Shown: piece by piece, positions 9,854-18,309 of the stretch | Numbering within the stretch: the stretch's first letter is position 1 | How the letters are laid out: every line of letters begins with the position of its first letter | Assembly: GCA_016932935.1 (NCBI GenBank) | Contig: JAFGBX010000038.1 | Coordinates: 1-41,033, forward strand | From: Promethearchaeota archaeon | GTDB lineage: Archaea > Asgardarchaeota > Lokiarchaeia > Sigyniarchaeales > Sigyniarchaeaceae | DNA length: 41,033 nt | Direction of reading: 5' to 3' | The notes under the pieces: generated by a model | The model's input: the letters and a program-made list of their open reading frames with translations, nothing else | What the model was told of the DNA's origin: nothing | Database searches by the model: none | Translations under genes and position numbers: made by a program

Positions 9854-9866
9854 AAGGTATATTTTC
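9854..9866. promoter_or_regulatory. Candidate archaeal TATA-like element between divergent Gfo/Idh/MocA and sialidase-like genes
   Basis: aaggtatatttt in the 65-nt divergent intergenic region. The 11-mer aaggtatattt also occurs on the minus strand at 14520-14530. Confidence 0.4.
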
Positions 9867-9893
9867 CCAAACAGCGCGCGTTGATCACAACGC

Positions 9894-11057
9894 ATGAGGC
9901 GCCGGTTCACCCACAAGACCGCGGCTGCCGCCTTCGCGGTCGCCTTCCTCGCGGCCAACGCGCTCGCCGTGTACTACCTTTGGTACAAGGGCCCGCATTG
10001 CGATGGAAGATGTTACACGATCAACCAATCGTTCGACTTCCAAGGCGGCAGTTACCCGCGGTTGGCCCAGGCTGGCGACCTCCTCCTGGTGGCCTACTCG
10101 GACGGGCGCTTCGTGCTCGACGGCGTCAACCTCACGTCCGGAGCGCAGATCGGCCCTCGCGTGATCATCCCGCACGGCATCGACGCTGCCCGTTCCACGC
10201 TCCACTACGCAGAGGCGTTGGACTTCGTCATCTGCGTGTACAACCACGACGCGGCCGCGTCGTGCGGCATCGCCTGGGCGCCACGGGGCGACGTCTTGAA
10301 CGAATCCTCGTGGCAGAGGCGGGACAACCTGGTCGGCCCCGTTTTCAAGGAGTTCTTCCACGTCGGCTTGTGGGAGCCGTACCTCGCGCCGTACAACGAC
10401 ACGACGTTCCTTCTATACTACTCGAACCAGACGATCTTCGACCCCGCGCAACCGATCGATGCCAGCGGGTATTACTTCCTCCTGGAAGGGTACAAGGTCG
10501 TCCAGAAGATAGACATTTGCTGGGTGCAATGGAACGGGACGGGCTTCACCGCGCGCTACTGCGGCGCCGCGTCGCACGACATCCCCGGTGGGCCGATACA
10601 CTACAAGGACGGCATGGCCTCCAGCGTGGCGGTCGGCGAGAACGGGACGTGCAAGGAGTACCTCATGACCTTCGAGCAGTTCAAGCCGCCGACCTACGAC
10701 GTCAACATCGCCATGGTGAGGATCCGTGTCTCCGAGGCCGGCGTGGAGACGCTGTGGCGCCGGGACGTACCCAAGAGCTCGGGGGGGGCGCCGTTCATCG
10801 CACGGTTGGGCGACGGGACGTTCGTGACCAGCTTCCGCCACTACTACACCGGCGACGGCACGAACCGCATCGCCTTCGTGGCCATGGCGGCTGATCAGGC
10901 GACCTCTTCCCAACCCATCTACCTCGCCGCCGGCGTGTTCGGCTGGCCCTCGATCCTCGCCGACTCGCAGGGTCGGTTGTGGCTCGCGGGCGAGCTGTTC
11001 AACCCCGGGTCGGTGACCGTGATGCGAATATCGATGGACTTCAACTGGCACTGGTGA
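9894..11057 (+). CDS. Membrane-anchored sialidase/GH93-like beta-propeller protein
   Basis: N-terminal signal anchor; GLWEPYLAPYNDTTFLLYYSNQ, KDGMASSVAVGENGTCKEYLMTFEQ and FGWPSILADSQGRLWLAG resemble sialidase/GH93 six-bladed propeller repeats. Confidence 0.6.
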   Translation: MRRRFTHKTAAAAFAVAFLAANALAVYYLWYKGPHCDGRCYTINQSFDFQGGSYPRLAQAGDLLLVAYSDGRFVLDGVNLTSGAQIGPRVIIPHGIDAARSTLHYAEALDFVICVYNHDAAASCGIAWAPRGDVLNESSWQRRDNLVGPVFKEFFHVGLWEPYLAPYNDTTFLLYYSNQTIFDPAQPIDASGYYFLLEGYKVVQKIDICWVQWNGTGFTARYCGAASHDIPGGPIHYKDGMASSVAVGENGTCKEYLMTFEQFKPPTYDVNIAMVRIRVSEAGVETLWRRDVPKSSGGAPFIARLGDGTFVTSFRHYYTGDGTNRIAFVAMAADQATSSQPIYLAAGVFGWPSILADSQGRLWLAGELFNPGSVTVMRISMDFNWHW

Positions 11058-11061
11058 ACAG

Positions 11062-12438
11062 ATGGCCGTTCGAACTTCAACTCCAGAGGAGGCCGGCCGC
11101 GTCCGGCCGATCGGGTTCCGCAACGTGGTCACGATCCTGCTCCTCGGCACGACGGGGCAGATCGCTTGGCTGCTCGAGAACAACTGGTTCAACACGTTCG
11201 TATACGACATGATCACGAAAGACCCGGCCCCGATCGCCTGGATGGTCGGCGTGAGCGCGGTCGTCGCGACCCTCACCACGCTCATCATCGGAGCGGCCAG
11301 CGACCGTACGAGGAGTAGGTTCGGCAAGAGAAAGCCTTTCATAGTGTTCGGGTACATCATCTGGGGAATCATCACCGCCGTGTATCCGGTGGTTGATTGG
11401 ATCCAGCATGTCGGCTTTGCGGTTGTTATGGTGATTATTCTCGACGCGGTGATGACCTTTTTTGGCTCCACCGCCAACGACGCTGCCTTGAACGCGTGGA
11501 TGACCGACGTCGGCCATTCGAGCAATAGGAACCGCATCCAGAGTTTAAATTCGATCACGGCTCTGTTAGCAAGCATCGTTGGGCTGGGCCTCGCGGGCGT
11601 GATCATCGAATCGCTCGGCTATTTCGTGTTCTTCTACATGCTCGGCGGCATCGTTACCGTGAGCGGGCTGATCGGCGCGGCCTTGATACCGTCCTCCAAC
11701 GAGTTGCTCGTCGCCGGGAAGCACGAAGGATCGGTATGGGGAGAAATATTTGGCCTCCTCGACCTGCGCGTCTTGCGGGACAACCGCACGCTCTTCCTCC
11801 TCTTCGTGAACATGGCCATCTCGGGCATCTCGTCCCAGGTGTACGCCCCCTACTTGCTGATCTTCGTGGAGCACTATCTCGGGATAGGAAAGGACGTGAT
11901 GAGCCTATACCTGGTCGTCATCCTTGCGGTTACGCTGCTATGCCTCGCAGTAGTCGGCTTGATAAGCCACCGGTTCAACCGGCGGACGCTTGTCACGGTT
12001 GGCACGATCACGGGGGCGGGTTTCATGGTTCTGGCGGGCATTCTTGTTCCCATCTTGATGCATCACCCTGGCTTCGTCCCGTGGGCGTTGTTCTTGTACG
12101 TGCTCGGGTTACTCCCCGGTCTCGCGGCGGGCGTCGCCCACGGCGGCTGGCTTCAAGACACGTACCCCGAGGGCAGCGTAGGAAAGTTCCAGGGGGTCAG
12201 GATGATATTCATGGTGCTATTGCCCATGGTCATCGGCCCGCCCATCGGTGCGGCCATCATCAAGACCTTCGGCATACCTGATGGCACCGGTGGGTTCATC
12301 CCGACGCCTGAAATCTTCCTGGTCGGTGGTATCATCTCCTTTTTTGCTGCCATCCCCATATTGCTAATACCGAAATCCGATGGCGTGGTCAGACTCGATC
12401 AGCTCGTGGTTCGGCCTCTGGGAGAGGAATCCCGCTAG
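11062..12438 (+). CDS. MFS transporter, GPH (glycoside-pentoside-hexuronide)-like
   Basis: SDRTRSRFGKRKPFIVFGYIIWGI motif typical of GPH transporters; starts 4 nt after the preceding stop. Confidence 0.85.
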   Translation: MAVRTSTPEEAGRVRPIGFRNVVTILLLGTTGQIAWLLENNWFNTFVYDMITKDPAPIAWMVGVSAVVATLTTLIIGAASDRTRSRFGKRKPFIVFGYIIWGIITAVYPVVDWIQHVGFAVVMVIILDAVMTFFGSTANDAALNAWMTDVGHSSNRNRIQSLNSITALLASIVGLGLAGVIIESLGYFVFFYMLGGIVTVSGLIGAALIPSSNELLVAGKHEGSVWGEIFGLLDLRVLRDNRTLFLLFVNMAISGISSQVYAPYLLIFVEHYLGIGKDVMSLYLVVILAVTLLCLAVVGLISHRFNRRTLVTVGTITGAGFMVLAGILVPILMHHPGFVPWALFLYVLGLLPGLAAGVAHGGWLQDTYPEGSVGKFQGVRMIFMVLLPMVIGPPIGAAIIKTFGIPDGTGGFIPTPEIFLVGGIISFFAAIPILLIPKSDGVVRLDQLVVRPLGEESR

Positions 12439-12516
12439 GCGCGGGCGTGGAATACTATTTTTAACTAGGTCGAAGCACTAGTGTAATGGAGAACGTCGAG
12501 ACCGTTTCGTTCTCAG

Positions 12517-13518
12517 ATGGGTGCAATCCCGCCTCGCACCCGCGTGGAAAACTGCTGGATGGATGGGAAAACCGTGAGTTCTGGTATCACGACGTTTCTG
12601 GCCGAGTGGGACGAGAGCACGGGACCGAAGATAATCGACTCGTACCCAGCGTCGAAGAAGATGGATCTGGAGGACATCACGATGCAGATCTTCACTGGCT
12701 TCCAGACCGTGTTCGGTACGTCCGACGACGTGGCGTTCGACCGCACCAACCTCGTGCTACCCTTGAAGTCGTACAAGGTCACCGCGAAGATCCTGCTCGA
12801 TTCCTACCGATCCAAGCAAGTTCGTGGCGGCCGGCTGCCGTTCATCGTAGCGTTCCTGGTTCCCATCAAGTTCTTCGAGAGGGAGCTGCACGTCTACAAC
12901 GGGATCCAGGAGCGCATCGTCGACCAGTACGCGAAGGCGAAGGCCATCGACCTGAAGTCCTACTTCGAAGATGTCGTGGCGGAGACCGAGAAGCTCGCGA
13001 TGAAGACGCGGGATAAGGCCGAGTCCTTGTTGAAGAAGAAGGAATACTGGAAGTCCGTCGAGGAGTTCCGCACTTCGCTCTTCTTGCTCAAGCTCACGAG
13101 GAACGCCCCGGCGATCGAGGAGACCTTGAAGAAGATGGAGGCCGCGATCACCAAGTTCTCCAAGGAAATCCTCGACGAGGTCGGGAAGAAGATCAAGAGC
13201 GGCAACTGGAAGGAGGCCGAGAAGGATCACTTGCTGGCCGTACGCCTCGCCAAGGAGGTCAAGAACGAGAAGATCATCGCCCTCTACACGGGCAGGCTCC
13301 ACGACTTCTACACGAGCTGGATCAAGGCGCTGGAGAGGGAATCGAAGGTCGCGCTGAAGTGCAAGGACATGGAGGCCGTCCGGGACGTCCAGGACAGGAT
13401 CGTGAAGCTGGCGCAGAAGACCAAGGACGAGAAGCTGATTCGGAAGCACGAAAAGGAGCGGGACAAGCACGCCCCGCCTGAACCGGATGAGGAAGAGAGC
13501 CTATACGAAGAGGAATGA
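12517..13518 (+). CDS. Longin-like domain protein with helical C-terminus
   Basis: TTFLAEWDESTGPKIIDSYP resembles the first strand/turn of longin/uDENN-type domains (xxGPxI). Followed by a charged helical (TPR/HAT-like) region. Internal ATG at 12559 is an alternative start. Confidence 0.65.
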   Translation: MGAIPPRTRVENCWMDGKTVSSGITTFLAEWDESTGPKIIDSYPASKKMDLEDITMQIFTGFQTVFGTSDDVAFDRTNLVLPLKSYKVTAKILLDSYRSKQVRGGRLPFIVAFLVPIKFFERELHVYNGIQERIVDQYAKAKAIDLKSYFEDVVAETEKLAMKTRDKAESLLKKKEYWKSVEEFRTSLFLLKLTRNAPAIEETLKKMEAAITKFSKEILDEVGKKIKSGNWKEAEKDHLLAVRLAKEVKNEKIIALYTGRLHDFYTSWIKALERESKVALKCKDMEAVRDVQDRIVKLAQKTKDEKLIRKHEKERDKHAPPEPDEEESLYEEE

Positions 13519-14475
13519 CTTCACGAGCCACTTGAAGTTCTCCTCGATGCCATCGCTGTTCACTGCGCTGCATAGACCGATCCGGTAGTTTAGGCCGGCA
13601 ACCTTGCCAGGCTTGAGCAGCGCGTCGATGGACTTCTCGGTGAACGACGGGTTCAAGTCGATCTTGTTACCGAGGATCAGCACGGGGGTGTTCTCGGCGA
13701 CCTTGTGCTGGCCGTCCTTCGAGAAGAAGTTCTCGACCATGCGGTCGAACTCGCGTCTCGAGTCCTCGAACTGCTCCTTGCTCGCCGTCGCGTCGATCAC
13801 GAAGATGATTGCGTTGGGATCCACGTTCTGGTCGTACCAGCGCTCTCGGATCTTCTCTTGCCCGCCCAGGTCATAAATGTTGAACTTGAACGCATCAACA
13901 GCCGATCTGATGATCTGCATACCGAGCGTGGGCTTGATGCCAGGGCTGAACTTCTTGCCCGTCACCACGTTGATGATCGACGACTTGCCGACGGCCTGGA
14001 GCCCGAGGATCAGCATCTTGCCCGGTTTTTGCGCTTCCGGCTTCCGGCGGCATGCCTCGTAGCAGTCCGTGACGAGCAGCTTGACCAGCTTGTAGGCCTT
14101 CTCGATGCCTGGATCCTTCTTGTCGCTATCCCCGTAGAACCCCTTGTACCCGTCCTTGATCGACTTGAGCGCGGTCGCGAACTTGGCCAGCGTCGATTCG
14201 AAGATCGAGGGCTTGAGATTGTCATCGACCGTGAGGGTGAGCATCGCCATCTCCTTGTTCCCCCTTGCCCATTGGCTATCCATAAAGAAGAGGTAGTTCG
14301 CGCAAGAGAAGGACTCCCCGCCGATCTTTGAGTGGTGCTCGAAGAACCCCTCGCCTTCCGACACGTCGAACAGGCGCACGAGCACGGCCTCGACGTCCTT
14401 TGAGACCGCCCTGGGGATGGCATCGAACGCGAAAGGCCCGCGCTGGCCGTGGAAGTGCATGAGGACAAGGTTCAT
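13501..14475 (-). CDS. Small GTPase, Arf-like, with N-terminal longin-like domain
   Basis: G1 GLQAVGKSS, G2 PTLGMQ, G3 DLGGQE (Arf/SR-beta/Rag type), G4 NKID, G5 CSA. Preceded by about 140 aa starting NLVLMHFHGQRGPFAFDAIP (longin-like). Confidence 0.88.
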   Translation of the reverse strand: MNLVLMHFHGQRGPFAFDAIPRAVSKDVEAVLVRLFDVSEGEGFFEHHSKIGGESFSCANYLFFMDSQWARGNKEMAMLTLTVDDNLKPSIFESTLAKFATALKSIKDGYKGFYGDSDKKDPGIEKAYKLVKLLVTDCYEACRRKPEAQKPGKMLILGLQAVGKSSIINVVTGKKFSPGIKPTLGMQIIRSAVDAFKFNIYDLGGQEKIRERWYDQNVDPNAIIFVIDATASKEQFEDSRREFDRMVENFFSKDGQHKVAENTPVLILGNKIDLNPSFTEKSIDALLKPGKVAGLNYRIGLCSAVNSDGIEENFKWLVKSFLFV

Positions 14476-14515
14476 GGCCCTTTACCTTTGACTCTCAGAT
14501 AATAGAGGCCGAGCT

Positions 14516-14530
14516 AGGTAAATATACCTT
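14516..14530. promoter_or_regulatory. Candidate archaeal TATA-like element between divergent GTPase and radical-SAM genes
   Basis: aggtaaatatacctt: AT-rich, near-palindromic island in a GC-rich context, about 41-55 nt upstream of the GTPase start on the minus strand. Confidence 0.4.
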
Positions 14531-14597
14531 GAGGGGAGACCTTGCCTCAAAGGAGGCAAAAAAAGCCATCCAACCTCAAGCACCCCCGCTGATTTAC

Positions 14598-16031
14598 ATG
14601 AAGGCCCTCCTCATCCAACCGGATTACCCGCTGGATCACAAGTACAACCCGAAGAACGCCTTGCTGCTGCCACCCCTGGGCCTCGAGTGCATCGCTGCCC
14701 AAGTGCGCGACGTAGCCGAAACGCGCATCGTCGATAACCGGTTGCATGGCCTATCCTGGATCAAGGAGGAGATCGGCAAGTTCCGCCCGGACATCGTGGG
14801 TATCAGTAGTTGTTTTAGCTTCGGCATCGAACACGCGCTCGGCCTCGCGAGGATTGCGAAGGAGCAAGGAGCGGTGACCGTACTCGGCGGGTGGCACCCC
14901 TCGTTACTCGCGGACGACGTCCTCGCGTCCCCCCACGTCGACATCGTCGTCAGATCCGAGGGCGAGCTTTCCTTCCGGGAGCTCGTCCAGCGCGGAAGCC
15001 CGGTTGGCGTGGCGGGGGTCTCGTACAAGGAGGGAAAGCGCGTCATCCACAACCCAGACCGCTCGTTCGCCGACCTGGACACTTTGAAGCTGCCCTCCCG
15101 GGATCTTCGCGTCAACGGTTCAAGGCACGCGTACGGGTTCTTCGGGTACCCGGTCGACGTGGTGGAATCGAGCCGCGGCTGCCCATATAACTGCACGTTC
15201 TGCTCCATCCACAGGTTCTACCGCAGAACGTATCGCCACCGCTCGGTTACACACGTGATGAACGAGTTGAGGGAGATCCGGAAGCGTTGCAGGTCGGTGT
15301 ACCTCATCGACGACAACTTCGTCGTGAACCCGGGGCACGTGAGCCGGCTGTGCGACGAGATCATCCGCGAGCGGCTGAACATGGTATTCATGACCACGAC
15401 GCGGGCCGACACCGTGGTCAAGCACCCCGAGCTATTCAAGAAGATGGCGGAAGCGGGCTTCATCCTCGTGTTTATGGGGCTGGAGAACTTCTCCAATGCC
15501 TCGCTCGAGAAACTCAACAAGCAGTTGAGCTTCAAGCAGATCACGGCCGCCATCAAGATCTTGCACGACCTCGGTTTCATCATCCAGGGCAACATCATCC
15601 TCGGCGCCGCCCTCTCGGACACCGAGGCCGATCTGGAGAGAACCATACGGGTCGCCAAGCACCTCGACGTGGACATCACCACCTTCTCCTTGCTGACACC
15701 CTTCCCCGGCACGGAACTGATGGAGCGCGTCCAAGGGGAGGGGCTGCTCCTAAAGGAGGGGGGCGCCTGGCGCGATTTCAACTGGGTGACCCCGACGATC
15801 AGGTACCCGCACATAACGCCGGATAGGCTCGCTACGTACCACTTGAAGGCCTACGAGGAGGTCCCGTTCTTCTCCCACCCTGGGCGGAGGATCGTCAGGA
15901 TACTCCGGGCGAGGCATTTCTCTTTTCTCATCTACCGGCTAGCTAATTGGGAAACGTTGAGGGGAGTCGTCTTGATGCTTGCGAACTCACTCCACCGGTT
16001 CCTCAACAAGAGGCGGAGGCCCGCCACCTAA
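14598..16031 (+). CDS. B12-binding-domain radical SAM protein
   Basis: SRGCPYNCTFC 4Fe-4S motif; N-terminal cobalamin-binding-like domain (DIVGISSCFS, VTVLGGWHPSLLADDVL, VVRSEGELSF). Start at MKALLIQPDYPLD (14598). Confidence 0.88.
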   Translation: MKALLIQPDYPLDHKYNPKNALLLPPLGLECIAAQVRDVAETRIVDNRLHGLSWIKEEIGKFRPDIVGISSCFSFGIEHALGLARIAKEQGAVTVLGGWHPSLLADDVLASPHVDIVVRSEGELSFRELVQRGSPVGVAGVSYKEGKRVIHNPDRSFADLDTLKLPSRDLRVNGSRHAYGFFGYPVDVVESSRGCPYNCTFCSIHRFYRRTYRHRSVTHVMNELREIRKRCRSVYLIDDNFVVNPGHVSRLCDEIIRERLNMVFMTTTRADTVVKHPELFKKMAEAGFILVFMGLENFSNASLEKLNKQLSFKQITAAIKILHDLGFIIQGNIILGAALSDTEADLERTIRVAKHLDVDITTFSLLTPFPGTELMERVQGEGLLLKEGGAWRDFNWVTPTIRYPHITPDRLATYHLKAYEEVPFFSHPGRRIVRILRARHFSFLIYRLANWETLRGVVLMLANSLHRFLNKRRRPAT

Positions 16032-16102
16032 AGGGAGAGTAGGGGCATCATCCAGTAGATCAAGGCGTAGACGTCCTCGGACAACTGGAGGAGGCCTGGC
16101 AG

Positions 16103-17338
16103 CTAGGTCGCGTCCAGTTCCCAGAGGGGGGCCCTCATCTTGCCGAAGTGCCCGTAGCGGAAGTAGGGCACGTGCACGCGTACGCCCCTTCCGGCGAGCT
16201 GCTTGAGCACCGGATCCTCCATTTGGAACTGCGAAACGGCCACCGCTTCGAGGCTGGGCATCTGGAGGAGCTCGACTGGAAACTGGCAAGAAGAATCGGC
16301 CATCTTGAGGTGCTTGAGCTGGGACATGGAGAGAATCACCCCTGGGAACTCGCGTCCCTTGTAGCCGTTCAGGCCGAGCACCTGGAGATGCGAGAACGAG
16401 TCGAACCAGCCCGGCATCGCGGCGATCTCGTTCGAGCCCAGGTCCAGGTACTTGAGCCCGTCGCAGGCCCGCAGCTCCTCCGGCACCTCCCGCAAGGAGT
16501 CGTGCATGATGTCGACGCGGGCGGCGTCGCGGAGACCCCCGAGCAGCCTGGCGAGGAGCGCACCTTGCGATGCCTCCCGGACGAGGAAGCTCGCGTCCAG
16601 CACGAGGAGCCGAGCGAGGCCTTCCACGCTGGCCGGTAGCTGGCGAAGTGGGACGTCGGCGATCTTCAGGACCTCGAGGTTTCTGAGGCTCGAGAACGAT
16701 TCGGGTAAAGAATGGAGCGGGTTATTTGAGACCTCCAACCGCTTCAATTTAGCCAAGGATCCAAGGTTTTCTGGCAAAGCTACGAGCTTGTTGAGCCCCA
16801 GCTTGAGGGATTCCAGGTTCCGGAGCGTGCAGACGCTGCACGAGACCTCGCGGAGCTGGTTGGCCTCGAGGGATATGGACTCCAGGCGTGGGCAGCTGCC
16901 CAGGGGCGCCGTTACGAGCCCGCCCAAGTGGTTCCACGAGACATCGATCTCGCGGAGCCCCTCGGAGCCAGCGAGAGGGGCGAGATCCAGCGTCGTGAGC
17001 GCGTTCTGATACAAGTCGAGGAGTTCGAGGTGGGGGAACTTGCCAAGCGTGAGCTCGTATACGCATGGCTCGGTAGAGGCCATCGTGATGTCACCTTGGA
17101 GATCGATGCGACGCAGCGGGCAACCTTCTAACTTCCTCAAGTCCACGTGAACGCCGTGGAAGTCGTTCCCGCTCAGGTCGAGATCCTCGAGCGAATGTAG
17201 GGTGCCGATCGCGTCGAAATCAACGTCTAACAGCAGCTTGTCGTGGAGATCGAGCCGCTTCGTCTCGGCTGGCACGACGACGAAGAACGACTCGCCGGGA
17301 TACCGCTTCCCGTCGATCCGCACGGTGCCGCTTGGCAT
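16103..17338 (-). CDS. Leucine-rich repeat protein
   Basis: Repeated LxxLxLxxNxL units: LEDLDLSGNDF, LELLDLYQNAL, LREIDVSWNHL, LESISLEANQL, LESLKLGLNKL, LKRLEVSNNPL, LKYLDLGSNEI. Confidence 0.92.
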   Translation of the reverse strand: MPSGTVRIDGKRYPGESFFVVVPAETKRLDLHDKLLLDVDFDAIGTLHSLEDLDLSGNDFHGVHVDLRKLEGCPLRRIDLQGDITMASTEPCVYELTLGKFPHLELLDLYQNALTTLDLAPLAGSEGLREIDVSWNHLGGLVTAPLGSCPRLESISLEANQLREVSCSVCTLRNLESLKLGLNKLVALPENLGSLAKLKRLEVSNNPLHSLPESFSSLRNLEVLKIADVPLRQLPASVEGLARLLVLDASFLVREASQGALLARLLGGLRDAARVDIMHDSLREVPEELRACDGLKYLDLGSNEIAAMPGWFDSFSHLQVLGLNGYKGREFPGVILSMSQLKHLKMADSSCQFPVELLQMPSLEAVAVSQFQMEDPVLKQLAGRGVRVHVPYFRYGHFGKMRAPLWELDAT

Positions 17339-17411
17339 AGAGAGCCTCCATTAGGCTTAGATTCGATTGAATCTATGGATCACCATCGACAATAAAAGGT
17401 GCAAGCGAACC

Positions 17412-18263
17412 ATGACTGCGATCGAACTGGGTTTCTTGTCCGCAAACGTCTACAACGGCGTGCCGCTCGAGAAGGCGCTCCAGTCCCTGGCCAAACACGG
17501 CTACACGAGGGTCGAGCTCGGCGCGCAGCCCGGCCACACGCACGTGAAGGCGGAGAAGGTGCTGTCCGGGGGTGCCGGGGAGATCAAGGGCGTCGTGAAG
17601 CAGAACGGCTACGAGATATCGGCCCTCTGCTCCCACGTGAACCACCTCCACCCCGACGAGAAGAAGCGCGAGGAGCTCAACGCGTTCTTCAAGAAGAACA
17701 TCGAAGCCGCGGCCGCGCTCGACGTGTCGTGCCTGACCACGTTCTCTGGCTCGCCGGCCAGCTGGCAGCACCCCGGCAGCGCGGACTGGGGCCTCTTCAA
17801 GGCCGTGTTCGACGACTTGACCGACTTCGCGGGGCAGCACGGCTGCAAGCTCGCCATCGAGGTGCACTTCGGCTCCATGACCTACAACGTGAAGACTATG
17901 AGGAAGATGTTCGAGACCGTCCCCGCCAAGAACCTCGGCCTGAACTTCGACCCCTCCCACTTCATCTGGCAGCTCATCGACGCGCAAGCAGCGGCGGAGG
18001 AGTTCCCGGCCCGCATCTTCCACACGCACGCCAAGGACGTCAAGGTGTTCCCGGACAAGCTCAGGGTCTGCGGGGTGAACGACCGCTCCTACTACTCGCA
18101 GCGCATGCCCGGGTGGGGCGACTTCGACTGGAAGCGCTTCATCCTCTTCTTGATGGCCCAGACCGATTGCGACGTGCTGAGCGTGGAGCACGAGGATCCC
18201 ATGTTCGTCGGCGAGATCGGCTTCGTGAAGGCCGCGGAGTTCTTGCGCCCTCTCTTGATTTGA
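17412..18263 (+). CDS. Sugar phosphate isomerase/epimerase (xylose isomerase-like TIM barrel)
   Basis: ELGFLSANVYNGVPLEKALQSLAKHGYTRVELG, GLNFDPSHFIWQ, IFHTHAKDVK, VLSVEHEDP: AP-endonuclease-2 superfamily pattern. Confidence 0.88.
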   Translation: MTAIELGFLSANVYNGVPLEKALQSLAKHGYTRVELGAQPGHTHVKAEKVLSGGAGEIKGVVKQNGYEISALCSHVNHLHPDEKKREELNAFFKKNIEAAAALDVSCLTTFSGSPASWQHPGSADWGLFKAVFDDLTDFAGQHGCKLAIEVHFGSMTYNVKTMRKMFETVPAKNLGLNFDPSHFIWQLIDAQAAAEEFPARIFHTHAKDVKVFPDKLRVCGVNDRSYYSQRMPGWGDFDWKRFILFLMAQTDCDVLSVEHEDPMFVGEIGFVKAAEFLRPLLI

Positions 18264-18309
18264 TCTGCCACGTTTTCTCTCCATATTGTGATCGCCGAGG
18301 TGCTGGAAG

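Noticed and set aside
10781-10790. Run of 8 G as a phase-variable tract
   Set aside because: The reading frame continues intact through it with a plausible protein; a single tract in a GC-rich genome is weak evidence.
10413-11606. 397-aa minus-strand ORF
   Set aside because: Antisense to the sialidase-like and MFS genes; no recognisable motif.
12486-13016. 176-aa ORF overlapping the longin-like gene
   Set aside because: Out-of-frame Arg/His-rich translation; the longin-like frame has the coherent domain.
14598-16031. Radical SAM as the sulfatase maturase (anSME)
   Set aside because: It has a B12-binding-like N-terminal domain and no evident SPASM cysteine set; architecture does not fit anSME.
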